From Diphasiastrum complanatum (taxonomy: Eukaryota; Streptophyta; Lycopodiopsida; Lycopodiales; Lycopodiaceae): a stretch of 64,000 bases of DNA. The DNA is taken from contig MU832181.1 in NCBI GenBank assembly GCA_029204225.1, forward strand, positions 1-64,000. Reading direction: 5' to 3'. Each line of letters begins with the position of its first letter. Positions within the stretch are counted from its first letter, which is position 1. The notes under the pieces were generated by a model. It saw only the letters and a list, made by a program, of their open reading frames with translations, did not search any database and was not told the DNA's origin. The translations under genes were made by a program, and so were the position numbers. Below, piece after piece: positions 56,967 through 64,000 of the stretch.

Positions 56967-57048
<82 letters not shown>
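56967..57048. repeat. Compound microsatellite (TG)n(AG)n
   Basis: TG from 56967 to 57001 then AG to about 57048. Confidence 0.95.
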
Positions 57049-57050
<2 letters not shown>

Positions 57051-57266
57051 GGAGCGTGTTTTGATGTTATATAGGGAAACGATTGGAGCAAACAAGGAGC
57101 TATCCTTTCAATTCCACACTCCCATAGGCCATTTTGGTTGTCTTTTCAATAGAGTTGCAAGCAGTCTCCAGAGGCAAAGTGATAACAAAATGTCAAGCTA
57201 AGTGGGCCCACCATATGGCACCATTGTTTGCGAAAGCCGACATAGTCCAAGAATGGAATTAGCATC

Positions 57267-57765
57267 TTTTCCCAAAAACCGGCATGGCCAAAGTTGTCCA
57301 AGAATTTTTATGTCATAGATTTTGAGTTTTATAGGGAAAACCAGAAAGTAAGAGCTTGTCACTCAATAGAGGCCGAAGAACTCTTTCACATATGGGTTTT
57401 TGGAGGGAAACCTCAAAAAGGTTTCCGAACAATGCCATATGCTTCCATGTTTCATAAAGTCTTGCCATATTTCATAAAGTCTTTACATGGCAAGAGAGAA
57501 GTCACCTGGCTTAATGACACTACATACCCCACCCATTGGAAGTCAACCAAGAGTCATACATGTCATGTAGCATGTTTTCAAATCATGCAAATGTGGCAAA
57601 ACATAAATGTGCATTCCAGTGTTTGGGAAACCCTTCCCTCCAAAAACCTATTTTTCAGGAAATTTTTCGGTTTTTCACAAGGATCCCTCAATAAATGCCA
57701 ATTATATAGTATTTTATGACCTAAGAAAACTTGCAAGTTTTTTAGCATGCCGATTTCTGGCAAAA
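57267..57765. mobile_element. Fo­ldback MITE-like element
   Basis: The left end TTTTCCCAAAAACCGGCATG and the right end reversed TTTTGCCAGAAATCGGCATG match at 16 of 20 positions. Similarity continues (AAAGTTGTCCAAG…GTCATA against AAAACTTGCAAG…GTCATA). The inner arms also pair: TTTTTGGAGGGAAACC at 57402 against its complement at 57626. About 500 bp. The 141-codon open frame across it starts with TTG and is a by-product. Confidence 0.6.
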
Positions 57766-58679
57766 TTTTCCGGTTCCATTATCATCTACTACACCTCATA
57801 AACTAGGGATAAATAATTCTACTAATTGAAATGGCAGTTTGATAAGCGTTGTCTTTGGGACTTGTCCTAAAAAGCCCATATTGTTGCATAACTCTTAGGT
57901 TTTGTCATGTGCCAATCTTAGCATTAAAACATCTAATCTAGTCACGAACATCAAATTGCAATGGAAGTGATGAAAACAAGGTAAAAATCAAGTAAATAGA
58001 TAAAAGTAGCAAAACTTTACCAAATTAGACAAAGTAAGCATTCATTATTAATGAATGGAGATCATTCAAAGGATAGGGCCAATTTCTAGAGCATGATCAA
58101 AGCTCTCATGTGATTTTAGGCACATGAACCACAAACACATTCAAGAAAGCTCTCCAAGAGAAGCTCCAAGAACACCTAGAATTCAAAATTACCAAAATGA
58201 ACAATAGCCTCCAAATTTAGCACGACCTCAGCTATTTGTAGTGGTGATTTGTGCCTCTACTATAAGTTTGGGGCCTTATTTGGCTACAACCATTATTACA
58301 ATTCTGTTATTCACAAATATAGCAAGGTTGTTCAAGCCACTTCATTAACACTCCTATTGACTGAATCTAGTCTAGATTAGATACATGGCTATATTTAGCA
58401 CAACATTTAGTAAGCTCATGGGCTAATTACATGTAGCACATGACAAGTTTCAAACCAGATTGGCTAGATTTGAGCATCTTGATATTAGTTGCATGAAGTA
58501 TTTTGTCTATGAATCTACTTGCTCATTGCACCTCGGATAATATGAAGTTATATTTAATGGATTGCCATATATGAGGAAGGTAGATGGACAACGTTCTCAC
58601 CAATCAATTAAGTACCATGGTTGCTCACTTTACCATTTAACATTTGTAATGAATCAATTTATTCTATAAAGGAGCTTAG
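57766..58679. other. Gene-free stretch
   Basis: AT-rich, no coding motif; perhaps 3' sequence of the adjoining gypsy relic. Confidence 0.35.
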
Positions 58680-59041
58680 TTGTATTCTTAGTAGTAGTTC
58701 CTTCACTACCTTGCTTCAACCAGTTTGTTAGTAGCAACTATGATTTGTTGCCTTTGAGTCTACTTAGTTGTGAGATGTATAGGTTCTACGAACTATAATC
58801 CCCACTTGTTGTATGGGCTTTGGGCTAGAATTGGTTGAAAAGACATCATATCCCATTCATGTGACTCTTGATAATGTTGGCATACATCACAATCTTTGAG
58901 AAGATAATGGACATCCTTTAATAAAATTAGCCACCAAATAGCCTTTTGGATGACTTTTGTGGTTTTGGATTCTCCTTTGAACCATCTACCACCTATTCTT
59001 TCATAAGTAAGATATACGATGGACATGATTTTGGGTGACAT
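58680..59041 (-). pseudogene. Ty3/gypsy integrase fragment
   Basis: The minus strand encodes LLKDVHYLLKDCDVCQHYQE (zinc-binding Cys-x2-Cys) and QPILAQSPYNKWGL. After a stop come FVEPIHLTTK and TQRQQIIVATN, the 'WGxDFVGPIxPxSKxTxxxYIIVATDYxTKW' start of the catalytic core. The first catalytic Asp is the position now read as a stop. It is unrelated in detail to the integrase at 14.2-15.4 kb. Confidence 0.8.
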
Positions 59042-59305
59042 AACACATTTGAGTAGAATCTGAACTAGGCCTAATTCATGAAGTTGGCCTAGTTTTTCTA
59101 GTTATTCAAGTCTACAAATGGTCCTCTTGTCACTTGGGTAGTTATAGGCCAAATGTTGAGAATGGCCTTTCACTTCCCTTAAAGTATTGTAGGTTATTAA
59201 GAAGTTTGGCCTAAAATTTTTTGACCACGCACCAATATGCTAGTAGGTAGTTGTCATGGTGTCCAAACTCTTCAATGTGAGGTCAGTTTTTTTTGGGTGT
59301 TTTCC

Positions 59306-59793
59306 TATCTAATTTTCCACTCAACAACTAGATAATCTTGCAAGATGTTAGAGAAAGACAACATTCTCCCCTCCTCTTTTGTACAAAGGCTTCCTTCCAA
59401 AAGAACTAAATGCTCTCTGGTTTATAGTGGGGCTACTTAAGGAGTGCACTCCTTGTGCACATGCACTCCTGGCCCCACTCCATCCAATGGTGATGGATGG
59501 GGCTAAGGGATATCTTCTCGTGGATGGAGTGGGACGTGTGCAGCAGAGGCATTGCAGGTGCACATGAGGTGCACTCTCTAATGAGAGCCGTTAATAGGTA
59601 TGTTTTTTGTCATTAGTTGGCTGACAACAAGGGAATCTTGCAATAAAATATGGTGAGGCTATTAAGTTTGAATATGCCACTCTCTCTACATGGCATGTAT
59701 GACTCCGGGGCATCAATCACTCCTAGGGGACCACCTATGACCTGCCACTTTTCTTCATGGCATCTTTTGAGGATTCCATTTTGTCGTGAAAAG
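59306..59793. repeat. Segmental duplication, copy 1
   Basis: Begins TATCTAATTTTCCACTCAAC and ends CATTTTGTCGTGAAAAG. It matches 59837-60233 except for a 170-bp insertion here (59428-59597). Confidence 0.85.
59428..59597. mobile_element. 170-bp MITE-like insertion in duplication copy 1
   Basis: Absent from copy 2, so its limits are defined by comparison. Near its ends AGGAGTGCACTCCTTGTGCA and, reversed, AGAGAGTGCACCTCATGTGC form imperfect inverted repeats. TTATAG on the left and TTAATAG on the right may be an imperfect target duplication. Confidence 0.65.
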
Positions 59794-59836
59794 CTCCTAG
59801 ACCCATACATCACATGTGCACATTTTGGTGTATTTG

Positions 59837-60075
59837 TATCTAATTTTCCACTCAACAACTAGATAATCTTACAAGATCTTTAGAGAAAGACAACATTGTC
59901 CCCTGCTCTTTTGTAAGAAAGCTTCCTTCCAAAAGAACTAAATGCTCTCTAGTTTATAGTTATATTGTTTGTCATTAGTTGACTAACAACAAGGACCTTT
60001 GCTCTAGGGAATATTGCCATTAAATATGGTGAGGTTGTTAAGTTTGAATACATTTATGTCTCTACATGGGGTGTA

Positions 60076-60147
<72 letters not shown>

Positions 60148-60233
60148 GGGCATCAATCACTCCTAGGGGACCACCTATGACCTGCGACTTTTCTTCATGG
60201 CATCCTTTGAGGATTCCATTTTGTCGTGAAAAG
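59837..60233. repeat. Segmental duplication, copy 2
   Basis: Partner of 59306-59793. It lacks the 170-bp insertion but carries a (CT)33 expansion at a point where copy 1 reads GACTCCGGGG. Confidence 0.85.
60079..60145. repeat. (CT)33 microsatellite
   Basis: Uninterrupted CT dinucleotides inside duplication copy 2. Confidence 0.95.
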
Positions 60234-60479
60234 GGTAGATCAGTTATTGGTGCATCGTGAAGAGTATCCGGACAATAACTGTGGTCCAATCACAATCGTT
60301 TATTCTGCCCAACGAGATTTTTGAAAATCACAAAAATTTGGCCTAGAAAGGCAAAAACAACTGTCACTACTGTTACAGTTCGTCACAGATGGACACCATT
60401 GATTGGGACACATAGGCATTGAAAGTGTGAGAAGTCAAAATAAGCATCTTGACAAAGGGTCCATTTTGAATTCTAATAT

Positions 60480-60890
60480 CCCCTAATGAATTCATCCTCC
60501 TTCTTGATCAAACAAGCATCACCATCAAACTCCACTTTGAATCCCTTGTCATGCATTTGACTCACCCCAAGAAGGTTCTTAGTGATAGATGGAATGAACA
60601 AAACATCCTTCAAATTCATATTCCTATTAGTAGAGAGGGAGATAGGACCAATTCATTTGATTGCACACTCACCATCATTGGCCATGTAGATCACCTTCTT
60701 GTCACTTTCAAATGCACCTTCAAATGCCATCAATGATATGTCTGATATAATACTCCTCATGATATGTCATATGTGATGTAGCTCCACTATCAATCCACCA
60801 AGGATCAATATCTCCAATATTGTCCAACAAGCAAGATGACATAACAAATGCATCATTTGAATTTTGTTCATCTATATGCAAAAGTTAGAA
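60480..60890 (-). pseudogene. Copia protease fragment
   Basis: The minus strand encodes AFVMSSCLLDNIGDIDPWW, IDSGATSHMTYHEEY: the aspartic-protease active site DSGAT with the usual Trp before it and His-Met-Thr after it. The continuation through 'VHSIYH…LGESNA' is broken by frameshifts. A different and better preserved family than the protease at 47.2-47.5 kb. Confidence 0.8.
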
Positions 60891-61545
60891 TCTAGATATC
60901 TCATTTAATAGAATGTAGAATCCACAACCATAACAATTTTTGTCTCCACATTCCAGTAAGTGGTTTCAAAAATCGGCCATCTACAAGTATTTTGACCTAA
61001 AATGAAAGATCCAAACTCAATACTTGAAACTACAAGATTTGAGCTAGATCAGAGCGTTTGAAGAGAAAGAGATGATCGATCAATATATTTACAGAAGTCA
61101 AATGACCAAAAGTCGTCTTCTAGTAGCTGACTACTTAGAGTTAGTGATCATTTTAGGGAGAGTAAAGAGTATTTTGAAAGATAGCATTCATTAGCTTTTG
61201 TAAGTAGGATCATGCGCTTCGCACGATTGTTTTGTGATCTGATATCGTTGTTACTACAACACCCTTTTATACAGAAGTGCTATTTTTCATATCAATTGTA
61301 TTCATGTTGAATGCCTCTCAATCTTTCTCACCATTATCAGAACTTATCTTCCATAAACAGAGAATAGCACGGCTATCTTAGACGCCTAAATCGATCGCAT
61401 TCTCTATGGTTGTCTACGACACCTACTCTAACATCTAAATCAAATCAGAACTGCTCTAATTCTTAGTCTCTAAGTAATCCAAGATTCTTATTCATCAGTT
61501 TTTCAACTGTTTCATCATTGTTTTCTTTGATTGGGGGTGACGGCC
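60891..61545. other. Gene-free stretch
   Basis: No coding motif; possibly the gag side of the Copia protease relic, too decayed to read. Confidence 0.3.
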
Positions 61546-62105
61546 TCTATTCCGCTGCGGCCTATTAGACCACCCTTTGCGTGTCAGTTTGTCATCATCC
61601 CAACACATGATAGTGGCTTCCATCTTGTTCGAGAGCATACACACATTTTGCTAGGGCCATCTAAGCAATCATCTCGGTGACATGTTGACCTTGTTCTCTC
61701 GAATGAGGGAATTCACATTCTTGAAGATGTTGTTATTGTCGATCCCTCTCGACAGAACCTTCTTCGACGTTCTTCCACCACGCAAGGGGCTGCCGCATCT
61801 CACGCAACGCAAGAGAAGGAGATAGAATATAACGATCCTGCATTTGGTGAAGACTTCATCCCCTTTGCTTTGGAAACATATGGATGTCTTCATAAGAAAT
61901 TTAATGTTTTTTTGTCATTATGTGCGAAGCTTGTTGTGAAGCGTCGGGGACAAAATGTCACGTTATCATTCGTCATTGTATCTTTCTATCGTCGACGTAT
62001 TTTCACAGGCGCTTTCAATTCTTCGACGAGCTCAAGTTGTACCGGCAGCGAGTTCGAAGCTTCCTACATTACCTATTACTGCAACTGTTCTAGTTAGTGA
62101 CTTAC
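61546..62105 (+). pseudogene. Second RLE-type LINE endonuclease fragment
   Basis: The plus strand encodes DSGFHLVREHTHILLGPSKQ, then after a stop HVDLVLSNEGIHILEDVVIV and ALETYGCLHKKFNVFLSLCA. These align in order with the relic at 30.5-31.9 kb (DGGFHVLREQSHILPSTA; VDFVLSRDGLHTLADIVV; AIETYGTLHRHFEEFLQM). Asp-x12-Asp spacing is conserved (VDL…EDV). Only the nuclease and tail remain; the zinc motif and RT are absent. Orientation is opposite to the first copy. Confidence 0.75.
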
Positions 62106-64000
62106 ATCAAGCAGTAGGTTTTGAGTAATTATTTTTATATTTTATGTTTTACTAAGATTTTTAGCTTAATTACTCTTTGCCAATGGGCATTATCATTCTA
62201 TGTGCTTTCATCTTTTTGTACATTGATGGGTTTTCCCATCCTTCAATAATCAAAGCAAGAGATTCCTTAAAGTGAATAACATGGAGATGATACATAATTT
62301 ATATGCTAACAACATAGAAATTGTGTCTTGAAGGTAGCGATCTATAAACATTATATTAAGTTAAACAAAAAATTTCAAAGCGTCAAGGTCTAAGCTCAAT
62401 ACAAGAAAGTTGCAACTTTTGCTTCTTTCAAATCGTGAAATTTCTTTAAGCAATAGAATGACTGTCATTAGAGGTGCTTGAGTCATGATTCCATAGTAAA
62501 GTATTTGGTAATTCAAGAGTATGTGAGAGTGCCAAAGAAATATGACATCGTTATTACAAAATCTTCAAACCAAATGAATCCTTGGATTGATAAGATGCCA
62601 TCATTTGCAACAAAAGCAATTATTATCAAGCACATCATCTCAATAATCTTGCTTTTCTAGCTATCTTGTTGGAAAGGCAATATATTAGCTTGGAATAAGG
62701 TGTGACAATTATTTTTTGTAATTTCATGGCAAGGGAAAATGCTCTGGGTAGTATAAAATGTTTGTGCTAGACCCTTATATACGGTGGGCCAATTTAATAT
62801 CAAAACAAGAACTATACAAATGTTCGTAGATAGACTCTTGACCAGCGTCTACTAGAGCTCTCATGAAAAGTTGCATTTTATGATTGCAAGTAAAGTCGTA
62901 CACTTGTAGCCGAGATATTCCCATGATAAGGTCAATAAAAGTAATCTTCGTGCTTGAATAAGCTTTAACAAGTTTGCAATAGAAGTAAAGATCTAGGAAA
63001 ACAACATATTTATCCTCTATCAAGGACAAAGGCATATTGTTCCCAATGATATTGAATTGTAATGGCACATCGTGCAATCAAAGAGAAATATGTCTCCGCA
63101 ATGATTAGCCATCACGAACATTATACGTGAAATGACCTTTTGAACGGCAGGCTGAGGCAGAACTCTCGTCAACACATGTCATACTTTTAATGACATCCAA
63201 CAGCTATGTGTGTAGATCAAGCAACACTAAACATACAAAATACAATTCTTAGCCATCAAACCTAACTCATGGTCTCATCAACGACACAACATAAATTACT
63301 ATTTTGTGTTTTGAGAGAACATGGATTTCTTAGGGGAGATCTCAATGTTGACTATCAACCAACAAGAACAAGTTCAGAATTAACAGATAAGAACAAACTG
63401 CAAGGAGGTTAGAACCTGCAGCCATCAACATGGCTTCCAATTTTTCTAAGTTCTATGATGAATCATATTGAACATATCACAAATGATTGCTGTCTAGAAC
63501 TTCGTTAACAATTTTCCTTTGAGAGTTACCCGTAAAAAGAAAACAATTAAATGATTACTCGTCATGTACAAAAGCCTTTCTACCAGCACACACAATGAGA
63601 CGACCATTAAAATCAAGAAGAGAATACTTCATTACTCGATTAATAAAAGAACGTTATGAAGAAGTAGGTGGCCTTCTCTCAAGAATACAAACGAAAAAAC
63701 TCAAAAATATGAAGACTCACAAAATCACAATCATCCTTGAAGTAGATTTCTCCGTAAAAACCTATAGGGTTTCAGACTACCAAAATAAGGAATCTTCGGA
63801 ACAAAAAAGTCGTAAGTAAATTTTCTAGCATGGCTTAGCTTAGATAATATGGGACAATTAACAATCTTTGCATAAATCTGTATTCACACAGAAATGTTGA
63901 AAGTTTGCCAGATGTATTGGCATTATATGTAACCATGGGGATACTTTTCCTTCGCTGGAATAAAGAACCTAGAGAACTGTGCAAATAATCCAAATGTGAG
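62106..64000. other. Gene-free right edge with unrecognised ORFs
   Basis: A minus frame at 62775-63077 (NNMPLSLIEDKYVVFLDLYF, FTCNHKMQLFMRALVDAGQE) is open for 100 codons and protein-like, but it lacks a good ATG and any known motif. The plus frame at 63595-63819 is Lys-rich and unrecognised. Confidence 0.3.

Noticed and set aside
57294-57719. 141-codon plus ORF
   Set aside because: Starts at TTG and spans a MITE with inverted arms; composition is that of AT-rich non-coding DNA.

Overview
This window is nuclear DNA of a land plant. The evidence is one chloroplast-targeted single-exon gene, a spliced plant-type ATP-phosphofructokinase gene, tRNA-iMet-like primer sites of Copia elements, and a dense load of old Copia, Ty3/gypsy, LINE, CACTA-like, hAT and foldback elements. 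The AT-rich intergenic DNA, a 3.6-kb intron holding a retroelement and the advanced decay of nearly every element fit a large, TE-rich genome. Retroposons with a restriction-like endonuclease domain, and a transposase-like family I associate with non-flowering plants, hint at a lycophyte, fern, moss or gymnosperm. That placement is inference, not proof.

Layout. 0.3-1.7 kb: gypsy integrase pieces head to head, one split by a 726-bp hAT element with a perfect 8-bp target duplication. 2.4-3.8 kb: a GC-rich tandem repeat and the end of an LTR element with its primer site. 5.1-11.2 kb (minus): the first five exons of PFK; intron 1 carries a degraded Copia element. 14.2-16.6 kb (minus): a degenerate gypsy pol. 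17.8-18.5 kb (plus): an intact 232-aa plastid-protein gene, the best complete gene here. 18.85-29.85 kb: an 11-kb CACTA-like element with matching terminal inverted repeats and subterminal arrays; nested in it are a Copia fragment, a 732-bp foldback element and a degenerate repeat. 30.5-31.9 kb: a LINE with a C-terminal restriction-like endonuclease.

34.3-41.1 kb is the most unusual part. Two copies of a 26-bp palindrome bound a unit with an apparently intact multi-exon gene (A) and a Gln-rich ORF (C) on the plus strand, and two decayed genes (D and B) on the minus strand. B belongs to a transposase-like protein family that I cannot name. A second relic of B lies at 52.9-53.2 kb, again with a related GGGCCCTTTT motif upstream of it.

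43.9-46.9 kb: gag, leader, primer site and LTR start of a Tat/Ogre-like gypsy. 47-51.6 kb: two Copia remnants and a pair of inverted LTR-like repeats. 53.6-60.9 kb: microsatellites, MITEs, tandem duplications, a gypsy integrase fragment and a Copia protease fragment. 61.5-62.1 kb: a second copy of the LINE endonuclease region. No rRNA gene, CRISPR array or complete tRNA gene was seen. Apart from the plastid gene, PFK and possibly gene A, nearly all protein-like sequence here is transposon relic. All family calls were made by reading translations by eye; no search was run.
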